Shown one piece after another: positions 1-6,004 of a stretch of 6,496 bases of DNA; position 1 is the stretch's first letter; every line of letters starts with the position of its first letter. Under the pieces are notes generated by a model. It saw nothing but the letters and a program-made list of their open reading frames with translations. It did no database searches and had not been told where the DNA came from. The position numbers and the translations under genes were made by a program. The stretch comes from Gammaproteobacteria bacterium (lineage in GTDB: Bacteria; Pseudomonadota; Gammaproteobacteria; UBA6429; Thiohalophilaceae). The stretch lies in assembly GCA_003233255.1 (NCBI GenBank), contig QILH01000088.1, positions 1-6,496 of the forward strand, read 5' to 3'.

Positions 1-254
1 GGCACGCTTTCAGCAGATGTCTTGGTATCATTCCACAACTCCTCATATTCAGCATTGTTCTTATTTATTTTTTATTTAGATTTATTATATCGTCCATAAT
101 AAGCATTTCTTTAATTAAGGTATTATCATTGCCTTTTCACACTGGTAGATCAATAGCATAGCCCAATTTTATGGCTCACTCGACCCAATAAAATACGATA
201 TTTTGCCAAAATTAGAAATTTTGATTGCAATTCACCCCTGACACGCTAAGTTAG
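1..254. other. AT-rich leader region without a convincing gene
   Basis: This stretch upstream of the first gene is rich in A and T, especially 60-125. All frames are either short or lack a start codon. The plus frame from base 1 stays open to a TAA at 97-99 and could be the last 32 codons of a gene cut by the window edge, but its residues are hydrophobic and T-driven and match no family I know. A minus-strand frame over the first 60 bases reads as an acidic peptide (NAEYEELWNDTKTSAESV) but has no start codon before an in-frame stop. It most likely holds the promoter of the plus-strand gene at 255. A small perfect inverted repeat, AAAATT-AGA-AATTTT, lies at 208-222. Confidence 0.5.
203..231 (+). 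promoter_or_regulatory. Candidate sigma-70 promoter for the PilZ-like gene (weak)
   Basis: TTGCCA at 203-208 matches the -35 consensus at five of six bases. It is followed after 17 bp by TGCAAT at 226-231, which matches the -10 consensus at four of six. The spacing is ideal and the position, about 24 bp before the ATG at 255, is plausible, but the short leader leaves little room for a ribosome binding site. The 6-bp-arm inverted repeat at 208-222 falls inside the spacer, where a repressor or activator could bind. In an AT-rich region such matches arise by chance, so this is only a candidate. Confidence 0.25.
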
Positions 255-2051
255 ATGACACTGAAGAGCAAACGAAAGTCAGCCCAAATAACGATGTTCA
301 AAGCCGTTCGCAGTCAACATTCTAAACATTCCGCTATTTCACATGGCTCCCTAAGTCCATTGGCCATCCCCACCGGAGTTGCTCGTCGCTCAAGACCCAA
401 TATTAAAACAAAGCAATTACAGCATTGGGCCACTGAGCTACCGATCGGTAATACCAGCGTTGCCGCCCATCAGATGCTGGAAAAACTAAAATCACTCAAT
501 GCCTGCCGTTATTCATATAAAGACCGCCTGCAGTTACACAACACATTGCGTCCGGTATTCGATGAATTGCTGCATGCCATACGGCAACCACTGCGGCAGG
601 CAAACATCCCGCTCGATCAACAGCAGCTCTATCGCGCGGCACTCTTGCAGGAACTGCTTGAGCAAATGGCGCTGGGATACAAACTGGTCGTTAGTGAATT
701 ATCCAGCCTGACAAAACTAAAAGAATTCGACCAATTTTTATTAACCGAAAGCATTTACATGGCGATTCTTTACCTTAGCCAGCGGCTTATCGATGTCTAT
801 GGCCTGTATGCGCCTGAACCCACCTTCGTCTGGTCGGATTTAAATCGTTTGTATCAATTTGCCGAGGCCCGTAACTTACATAGCCAGCCAGTGGATGATC
901 CCTACCCAAACACCCCGCTACCGGTAAAACTTACCATAGACTTTGCCTATAAGCGTATCGTGTTGCTATCGCTGGCCGAACCGTATCATCTGATGCAATA
1001 CGAAGCCGATGACATGTTTCGCCTGATCACTTCATCCGTTGAAAGTTGCCTGCTCGAACCGTTTACCGAGATAGTGACCCGGGGCGAATATGTTATCGAT
1101 CTTGACGCGGATTTTGGCCCAAAATTCATTGTTGACGAACAAAACTGGCCGGCGGAATTACCCCGGCTGATCGATATTAGCGCGGTAAAATTACAACTCA
1201 ATATCCATTTACAAAGATTATTATCGTCAAGCCTTAACAACGCTGAATTTGATGCGGTGTCCCTGGTGGAACGACAACAACGAGATATGTTGTTACGTCT
1301 CGCCGATGCCTGGAATGCCTCGTTGGTACGTAAAACTGAACGCTTTGCTCTGGCCGCACAAGTAGAGGTCACCTCGGGGCTAAATGCCGCACACTACTAT
1401 ATTTCGGAACAGCATAAATTTACTCCTGAAATGGATGAGTTACGACTGGTCAGTAATTTTGATGATCAAGGTCTTGAAGATAAGAGTAATACCGTATTAG
1501 CATCGGCTCACCGAGAGGCCCTGCAAAAAGATCTGCGTCATGAAAATCATAAATATCCGCTTAACCCATGGTCACAACGCAATGTCAGCCCGATTGGAAT
1601 CGCCTTAAACACCGAGCAGGCTGGACACAATATCGATGTTCGTGTTGGCGAACTGGTTACCTATCGGATGGCTGAGAAAAATAATCCTCGCTGGCAGATC
1701 GGAGTAATTCGCTGGCTGAAACATGAATTCAAAGAGCACTCAGAAGGTACCGTTAACGTTGGCATTATGAATATTGCCAATGCCGCAATACCGATTGGCA
1801 CCAAGGCCATAAAAGGTCTTGGCAATGGTACGGATTACTTCCGTAGCTTACTGGTGCCTAAACAGATCTCGATTCATCAAACTCGTAGTTTAATTGTACC
1901 CGCCTTACTTTACGATGTTGGCACCGTGATTTCAGTCAACATGAAACAGAAAATATTTTATGCCAAACTTACTCGCATGTTGATCTCGACACGGTCGTTT
2001 ACACAATTCGATTTTGAAGTTATCCAACGGCCCATTGAGTTTTCATTCTAG
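255..2051 (+). CDS. Uncharacterised protein with C-terminal PilZ-like domain
   Basis: This encodes a 598-residue cytoplasmic protein with no signal peptide or membrane segment. After a basic N-terminal tail (about residues 1-40), residues 45-400 look mainly helical and match no named domain I recognise. The C-terminal part (about 435-595) resembles a PilZ beta barrel: an NxSxxG motif (N443-V-S-P-I-G448), then VGELVTYR, then WQIGVIRWLK (W480, G483-W487). I recall similar long proteins with a C-terminal PilZ domain in gammaproteobacteria, where PilZ usually binds cyclic di-GMP. The RxxxR motif expected some 20-30 residues before NxSxxG is not seen; the nearest arginines are R420, R428 and R442. 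Ligand binding is therefore uncertain. An in-frame TAG directly precedes the ATG, so this is the most upstream possible start. No good Shine-Dalgarno is visible, and an ATG at 294 is an alternative. The gene stands alone on the plus strand, and its stop overlaps that of the convergent gene. Confidence 0.8.
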   Translation: MTLKSKRKSAQITMFKAVRSQHSKHSAISHGSLSPLAIPTGVARRSRPNIKTKQLQHWATELPIGNTSVAAHQMLEKLKSLNACRYSYKDRLQLHNTLRPVFDELLHAIRQPLRQANIPLDQQQLYRAALLQELLEQMALGYKLVVSELSSLTKLKEFDQFLLTESIYMAILYLSQRLIDVYGLYAPEPTFVWSDLNRLYQFAEARNLHSQPVDDPYPNTPLPVKLTIDFAYKRIVLLSLAEPYHLMQYEADDMFRLITSSVESCLLEPFTEIVTRGEYVIDLDADFGPKFIVDEQNWPAELPRLIDISAVKLQLNIHLQRLLSSSLNNAEFDAVSLVERQQRDMLLRLADAWNASLVRKTERFALAAQVEVTSGLNAAHYYISEQHKFTPEMDELRLVSNFDDQGLEDKSNTVLASAHREALQKDLRHENHKYPLNPWSQRNVSPIGIALNTEQAGHNIDVRVGELVTYRMAEKNNPRWQIGVIRWLKHEFKEHSEGTVNVGIMNIANAAIPIGTKAIKGLGNGTDYFRSLLVPKQISIHQTRSLIVPALLYDVGTVISVNMKQKIFYAKLTRMLISTRSFTQFDFEVIQRPIEFSF

Positions 2052-3973
2052 TCAACATTGTCTATCTCCTGCAACGCATTCAACTGAGTCGCAAAATAAA
2101 ATACCTGTTCACGCATGTCCTGATGCCCAACATTTAATGCTCGCAACGACTTATCTCGCCATTTAGTATTTTTAGTTAGCTTTGAATACTGATACGTTGT
2201 CGCAACCAGAACAGAGCTTGGCGAGGGCAGCGGCCCATCACTGACAATGGTCTGGCCTGAACCGTATTTTAATAGCATATTTTCGGCCAGTCTCCAGCCC
2301 TGAGGCCCATAAAAACGCCGCCAGGCCTGGGTCAGGATCTCCTCAAGCCACTGTTGATCTTCTGACCTTTTCTCCAGTTGCCACCATGCCAATAGCGCCT
2401 GTGCTGTATACGCATAGTCTTCGAGACTGCCACTGCCTAAATTGGCTGTTTCGCTATACGCACGCAGTAATTCTTTACTGCTTGAATCCCAAAGCCGCAA
2501 CTTAAAAAACTCAACCAATTTAGCGGCCGACTGGCGATATCGATCATTATGTTTTGCACCGGAGATAAAAGCGCTAAGCGTTAATGCATTCCAGCCGGTT
2601 AAAATCTTTTCGTCTTTGGGAAGAACTCGTTTGGCGCGGACTGAAAGCAACTTCTCGCGTATAGTTTGTAATTTTTTCTTAAGCACATTTTCTGGAATCT
2701 TAAACTCGCTGGCCAGCTCTGCAACGCTCATCACTTCGGCAAAGTGATGCCCATCTTCTAGATCAGGTGCCCCAGATAGCCCCCAGTATAAATTTATAAT
2801 ATCGTATTCTTGCGAATTTAATGTTTTCTTTAAAACATCATTCGTCCATAAATAATATCCGCCTTCAATGCCACGATTATCGACCGCCGACAGGCTTGCC
2901 GCAAAGGCAGCTGTGCCCGTTGCTAAATCGCTTAATATAAAATCCAGTGTTTCATCCGCAATCTGTCGGTAAGAATCATTTTTAAATACATCGGCCGCTC
3001 GATAATACAGCTTCGCAAGTAATGCATTGTCATACAACATTTTTTCAAAATGCGGTATCTGCCAACCAGGATCAACCGTGTAACGATAAAAACCACCGCC
3101 TAACTGGTCACGCAGGCCCTGACTCGCCATCTTGTTAAAACTAACAATTAAAAAGTCTTTAATCTGCTCCTTTGAATCAAATTCTTTACCGCTCTGAACA
3201 TACATTTCTATTAATGTATTTAGTTTGGGCACATTCGGAAATTTGTTTTGTTCACCAAAGCCGCCCTGCATCTCATCGGCACTGCTTAGAGTTTGATATA
3301 TGAATATTTTATTCAGCTCGGTTATCCATTGCCGTGATACCTTAGTGGAATTTGTAACCTCGGCCGTAGACAACTCCCCGCTTACCGCCTGAGCCATATT
3401 ATTAAGTCCAGCCTGATCGCTCACCCATTGCTGTTTCAGAAGTTTCAATACTTTTAAAAAATTATCGGGAGGCACATAGGTCATGCCAATGAGTGGATAT
3501 CCATCTGGGGTTACAAAAACATTCAATGGCCAACCAGCGTGCCCCTGAGTTCGCTCGGTGAAATCGATAAGCAGAGCATCTAAAGCCGGATTTAATTCCC
3601 GATCGACTTTAACCGGAACAAAGTAGCTATTTAACAATTTGGCTACTTGTTCATCCTGATATGACTCACGTTGCATAACGTGGCACCAGTGGCAGGAAAA
3701 ATAACCGCTCGATACAAAAATTAGTTTATTCTGTTCCTTAGCCTGCTTTAATGTTTCCGCATTCCATTCCTTCCATCGAACCGGGTCACGCCCATGCATG
3801 TCAAGATAAGGCGATGCATGTTTATATAACGAATTTTTTTCCGCTTTGCCAGTCGCAATACTGTCGGATGAATTCGTTTTAGCATTAGTAGATTGAATGA
3901 GCAAACCCGCCAGAATGACGAATATAACCCAACGCAAATAATTAACTTTTGTATATAACGTCATCTTCAACAC
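2048..3973 (-). CDS. Exported thioredoxin-domain protein, DUF255/YyaL/SSP411 family
   Basis: This 641-residue protein begins with a likely Sec signal peptide: basic residues to R14, hydrophobic core W15-L25, and a probable cut after T29-N-A31. The mature protein opens with the family's HASPYLDMHGRDPVRW segment (52-67), followed by a thioredoxin fold with the redox pair C94-H-W-C97 in SCHWCHVM, KVDRELNP (122-129) and the cis-proline loop GWPL (147-150). The rest should be an (alpha/alpha)6 barrel like that of N-acylglucosamine 2-epimerase-type enzymes, with PHFEKMLYDN (307-316) and ILTGWNAL around W461. The usual C-terminal PSGNS-like motif is degenerate here (DGPLPSPSS, 579-587). The family's biochemical role is unsettled. 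The CxxC pair and signal peptide suggest periplasmic thiol-disulfide chemistry, which is inference. The start is GTG, supported by AAGGTGG seven bases upstream and an in-frame TAA above that. The ATG at 3964 is an alternative that would still keep the signal peptide. Confidence 0.93.
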   Translation of the reverse strand: MLKMTLYTKVNYLRWVIFVILAGLLIQSTNAKTNSSDSIATGKAEKNSLYKHASPYLDMHGRDPVRWKEWNAETLKQAKEQNKLIFVSSGYFSCHWCHVMQRESYQDEQVAKLLNSYFVPVKVDRELNPALDALLIDFTERTQGHAGWPLNVFVTPDGYPLIGMTYVPPDNFLKVLKLLKQQWVSDQAGLNNMAQAVSGELSTAEVTNSTKVSRQWITELNKIFIYQTLSSADEMQGGFGEQNKFPNVPKLNTLIEMYVQSGKEFDSKEQIKDFLIVSFNKMASQGLRDQLGGGFYRYTVDPGWQIPHFEKMLYDNALLAKLYYRAADVFKNDSYRQIADETLDFILSDLATGTAAFAASLSAVDNRGIEGGYYLWTNDVLKKTLNSQEYDIINLYWGLSGAPDLEDGHHFAEVMSVAELASEFKIPENVLKKKLQTIREKLLSVRAKRVLPKDEKILTGWNALTLSAFISGAKHNDRYRQSAAKLVEFFKLRLWDSSSKELLRAYSETANLGSGSLEDYAYTAQALLAWWQLEKRSEDQQWLEEILTQAWRRFYGPQGWRLAENMLLKYGSGQTIVSDGPLPSPSSVLVATTYQYSKLTKNTKWRDKSLRALNVGHQDMREQVFYFATQLNALQEIDNVD

Positions 3974-4205
3974 AGGTAAACCACCTTCTTTTTAGAAGCT
4001 GTTTTTGCAGCCGCCTAAACCTAATAGTCAGAGTCCAATTCGGGCATATAAGTTCCATATCAGGACAGTCAGGCAGGAGAACTATTTAAATTTCACTCGT
4101 TTCTGCTTTTAGTATCTGGTCTGAAGAAACCAGCAACAGGTGGAGATTATTCCGTATTATTCTGGTACTTCGGGAATAAATTGGGTCGCAAACGTTTATA
4201 TATTA
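3974..4205. other. 232-bp intergenic region between phosphatase and DUF255 genes
   Basis: Both flanking genes are on the minus strand. The gap should hold the end of the cyaY-esterase-phosphatase transcript and the promoter of the DUF255 gene, but neither is clear. Two small inverted repeats are visible: CTGGT/ACCAG with an 8-base loop at 4116-4133, and TTATTC/GAATAA with an 11-base loop near 4157-4179. Neither is followed by a T tract on the minus strand, so neither is a convincing intrinsic terminator. No good -35/-10 pair was found and no open frame of note exists. The length argues that the DUF255 gene is transcribed separately from the upstream operon. Confidence 0.5.
3981..3987 (-). promoter_or_regulatory. 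Ribosome binding site deciding the GTG start of the DUF255 gene
   Basis: On the minus strand this reads AAGGTGG, one base off AAGGAGG. It lies seven bases before the GTG at 3973, which is ideal spacing. The distance to the alternative ATG at 3964 is 16 bases, too long, so the GTG start is preferred. Confidence 0.6.
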
Positions 4206-4691
4206 CTAATTAATCGGCTCAACCAGTTCGTCTTTTACTTTATAGTAGTTATTTAATTCCTGATAGAAAAACGATTCCCACACCAGATCCGGTTCCCAGA
4301 ATTCATGAATCGTATTCCAGCCATCGATCTGAGATACCTTCTCAGACATGATTAAATACAGAACTGCAAAGACGGACGCACGTTGATTATTTTCGCAATG
4401 AACAAGTACTTTTTTATGTTGTTGCAAATTCATGCTATTTAAAAAACGTAGATATTCTCGGCTTTGCGGCGTTTTAAAATCAACTGGTATAGAAACATAC
4501 ACCATCCCCAATTGCTTTAAGTATGAGGCTTCTTCGGCAATAGAATAATCGGCATTATTTAAACCTAAATTAACAATCGTTTGATAACCTGCATCCGCTA
4601 ACAATTCTAAGCCACCTAAAGCCGGCTGGCCTGCGATGGCAAGATTAGGCGTTAATTCCCAGAAATTATCTATATCGTCCATCTTAACCAT
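4206..4691 (-). CDS. Small protein-tyrosine/dual-specificity-phosphatase-like protein
   Basis: This protein of about 161 residues has a cysteine-phosphatase fold of the bacterial type related to DUF442 and NMA1982-like proteins. From the N-terminus it shows DNFWELTPNLAIAGQP, the strand TIVNLGLNN, the YVSIPVDFKTP segment, which in this family may supply the general acid, and the P-loop VLVHCENNQRAS. The catalytic cysteine codon is at 4395-4397, with arginine five residues later, giving CX4R rather than the classical CX5R. Related bacterial sequences such as HCASxNR have the same spacing, as I recall. The loop itself is unusual, with ENNQ in place of the small residues normally found there. No signal peptide is present. 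The reading frame extends to a TTG at 4706, but that has no Shine-Dalgarno. I chose the ATG at 4691; the ATG at 4682 is also possible. It lies 36 bases after the esterase stop and is probably the last gene of the cyaY operon. The substrate is unknown. Confidence 0.82.
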   Translation of the reverse strand: MVKMDDIDNFWELTPNLAIAGQPALGGLELLADAGYQTIVNLGLNNADYSIAEEASYLKQLGMVYVSIPVDFKTPQSREYLRFLNSMNLQQHKKVLVHCENNQRASVFAVLYLIMSEKVSQIDGWNTIHEFWEPDLVWESFFYQELNNYYKVKDELVEPIN

Positions 4692-4727
4692 TTTACCGCG
4701 TCTCAAGATATTGCAAACATATACAGA

Positions 4728-5399
4728 TTAAACCAGCACCCGCGCGAACCATTGACTAATGTCATCTATCTGCTCCGGACATACGCTGTGTTCCATGGGA
4801 TAGGTTTGCCATTGCACCGACCAACCCAGTTCAAATAAAACTTGTTTTGATATTTGCGCGAGCTTAACAGGGACGATCGGATCATAATCACCGTGATTCA
4901 TCAAGATCGGGGTATCCTGATTTTCAGTACTCCGTTCTGAAGCCAGTGAACTGCTTAAGGGAAGATAGGTCGATAATGCCAGAATACCCGCCAGAGTATG
5001 CGGAAATCGTAACGCCGTATGCAGAGCCATTGCCCCACCCTGTGAAAAACCGGCCAGCACAATCTTATTTGCTGGCACACCCGATGCCATTTCATGCTCA
5101 AGTAACGCGGTAATTTTCTTTTCAGTCTTGCGTATCCCTGTATCGTCTTCCTGTGCATCTTCGCTAATCGCAAATATGTCGTACCAGGCAGGCATCACAT
5201 GACCGGCATTAACCGTTACCGCTTGACTCGGGGCATGTGGGAAAATGAAACGAGTCTTTGATTTGTTCGGAAAGTCGAGATCGGCCGCAATCGGTTCGAA
5301 GTCATGGCCATCGGCACCCAGACCGTGTAGCCAGATGACCGAATATTCCGGCTTATCCGCTCCGATTATAACCGCTGGTAACAATGTTGTTTCATTCAT
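4728..5399 (-). CDS. Carboxylesterase/phospholipase family alpha/beta hydrolase
   Basis: This cytoplasmic serine hydrolase of 223 residues is the normal length for the phospholipase/carboxylesterase family (acyl-protein thioesterase-like, similar to Pseudomonas EstB). It should hydrolyse short carboxylic or thio-esters. The N-terminal VIWLHGLGADGHDF (21-34) gives the oxyanion-hole loop. The nucleophile elbow is GFSQGG with S119, the acid is D173 in HGDYDPIVP, and the base is H204 in MEHSVCPEQ. PHAPSQAVTVNAGHVMPAWYD is the family's conserved lid-like segment. The triad is complete, so the enzyme should be active, but the natural substrate cannot be read from the sequence. Its ATG lies inside the end of cyaY, overlapping it by 8 bases, so translation is probably coupled. 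No separate promoter is visible. Confidence 0.95.
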   Translation of the reverse strand: MNETTLLPAVIIGADKPEYSVIWLHGLGADGHDFEPIAADLDFPNKSKTRFIFPHAPSQAVTVNAGHVMPAWYDIFAISEDAQEDDTGIRKTEKKITALLEHEMASGVPANKIVLAGFSQGGAMALHTALRFPHTLAGILALSTYLPLSSSLASERSTENQDTPILMNHGDYDPIVPVKLAQISKQVLFELGWSVQWQTYPMEHSVCPEQIDDISQWFARVLV

Positions 5400-5718
5400 A
5401 GATTAACTCTATCGATTCACCAGCCTGTTCGGTAAAATAATTGCTTAATGCTTTAAACAGTTCAGTTCCATCATCGTCCTTCCGCCAGGCATCCGTCTCT
5501 TGATCAAAATCAAAATGAAAACCGCCGCTTCGGGTTGCAACCCAAATCTGTTTTAACGGGGTCTGACGGTTAATAATGATTTTTGTACCATTATCAAAGG
5601 TGGCGGCAAAAATACCGCCGGCAGTTTCGTAATCCAGATCGGCCTCCAACTCATCAAGCTGTTCTTCAATATGTTCAATGACGTTATCAACTTGCTGATT
5701 AAATTCTGATTCGTCCAT
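5392..5718 (-). CDS. cyaY: Iron-sulfur cluster assembly protein CyaY (bacterial frataxin)
   Basis: CyaY is the bacterial frataxin. It binds iron weakly and modulates iron-sulfur cluster assembly at the IscS/IscU complex in the cytoplasm. At 108 residues the length is typical. The start MDESEFNQQVDNVIEHIEEQLDELEAD is the acidic first helix that binds iron and contacts IscS. It is followed by GGIFAATFDNGTKIIINRQTPLKQIWVATRSGGFHFDF, which closely follows the E. coli sequence ([30 protein letters not shown]). The C-terminal helix ends in AGESIELIYE. The only reasonable start is the ATG at 5718, with a weak AGGG about 11 bases upstream. It heads the operon with the esterase and phosphatase. The promoter must lie in the 5719-5810 region, but no strong one is evident. 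Confidence 0.97.
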   Translation of the reverse strand: MDESEFNQQVDNVIEHIEEQLDELEADLDYETAGGIFAATFDNGTKIIINRQTPLKQIWVATRSGGFHFDFDQETDAWRKDDDGTELFKALSNYFTEQAGESIELIYE

Positions 5719-5840
5719 CTTTAACTACCCTGATTTACAAACCACAGAGTTTAGCAAATTTTAGAAAAGTCGTCGCTTAGATCCTGAATACTTAACCATT
5801 TTGAGAATCATCCGTGTCATGCGCTCGCCGCTCTCGGGCG

Positions 5841-5945
5841 TGGCCCAGGCCGTCTCTCAACCTCTGGTTTCACCTTCTCCTGCCTTTCACGGCATAAGTG
5901 CATGGCCCAGGCCAGCTTCTCAACCGTTCCGGTTTCACCTTCTCC
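5841..5945. repeat. Two imperfect direct repeats of about 40 bp, 62 bp apart
   Basis: Copy 1 (5841-5880) and copy 2 (5903-5945) both start TGGCCCAGGCC, continue through TCTCAACC, and end GGTTTCACCTTCTCC. They differ by a few substitutions and a 3-base insertion in copy 2. Each copy has a GGCC-CA-GGCC inverted repeat at its start and a second small inverted repeat in its middle: AACC-TCT-GGTT at 5859-5869 in copy 1, and AACCG-TTC-CGGTT at 5922-5934 in copy 2. The unit may be a member of a dispersed intergenic repeat family, but only two copies can be seen here. It shows no transposase and no target duplication. Confidence 0.75.
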
Positions 5946-5952
5946 CTGCACT

Positions 5953-5980
5953 AAAAAAAACGGGGCTGCGAAGCCCCGTT
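5953..5980 (-). terminator. Rho-independent terminator of the soxYZ transcript
   Basis: On the minus strand a perfect 9-bp stem, AACGGGGCT/AGCCCCGTT (5972-5980 with 5959-5967), closes a TCGC tetraloop. It is followed by a run of eight T, which overlaps the last two stem pairs. It starts 24 bases after the soxZ stop. On the plus strand the stem is followed by CTATACT, not a T run, so it is directional and ends the sox transcript rather than anything from the left. Confidence 0.93.
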
Positions 5981-6004
5981 CTATACTAGTCAAAGATATA
6001 TTGC

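Larger units (their letters stand above)
5719..6004. other. Intergenic region between soxZ and cyaY holding a terminator and degenerate repeats
   Basis: From right to left this 286-bp gap holds the soxZ terminator (5953-5980), a pair of imperfect direct repeats (5841-5945), and an AT-rich stretch (about 5719-5810) that should contain the cyaY promoter. A plus-strand open frame (5801-5989) and a minus-strand GTG frame (5817-5951) run through the repeats. Both lack a ribosome binding site, and the repeat copies fall in different frames, so neither is taken as a gene. The repeat part is clearly more GC-rich than the flanking cyaY leader. Confidence 0.7.

Noticed and set aside
1..99. Plus-strand frame open from the window edge to TAA at 97-99, as a truncated upstream gene
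   Set aside because: Only 32 codons are visible, strongly T-biased, with no recognisable motif. It cannot be told apart from chance.
986..1372. Minus-strand open frame of 128 codons antisense to the PilZ-like gene
   Set aside because: Its residues are rich in Arg, Ser and Asn with no family resemblance. The plus-strand frame is long and shows recognisable motifs, so this is a shadow.
2442..2747. Plus-strand open frame of 101 codons antisense to the DUF255 gene
   Set aside because: It lies wholly within the conserved coding region of the DUF255 gene, has no ribosome binding site and no recognisable domain.
4116..4133. CTGGT/ACCAG hairpin as terminator of the cyaY operon
   Set aside because: Only five base pairs with an 8-base loop, and no T tract follows on the minus strand.
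4955..5173. Second minus-strand frame inside the esterase gene
   Set aside because: The esterase frame holds the complete catalytic triad over the same bases; this is an alternate-frame shadow rich in Arg and Trp.
5841..5945. Repeat pair as a CRISPR array
   Set aside because: There are only two degenerate copies with a spacer of about 22 bp, and no cas genes are near.
5817..5951. Minus-strand GTG-started frame of 44 codons over the same repeats
   Set aside because: The GTG lies directly after the T tract of the sox terminator, with no Shine-Dalgarno and no room for a promoter. The repeat copies are out of frame with each other.
5801..5989. Plus-strand open frame of 62 codons over the repeats and terminator
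   Set aside because: It has no ribosome binding site, runs through the sox terminator, and its composition (Pro, Ser, Ala, Phe rich) is that of translated repeat DNA. The two repeat copies are read in different frames, so the repeat is not maintained at the protein level.
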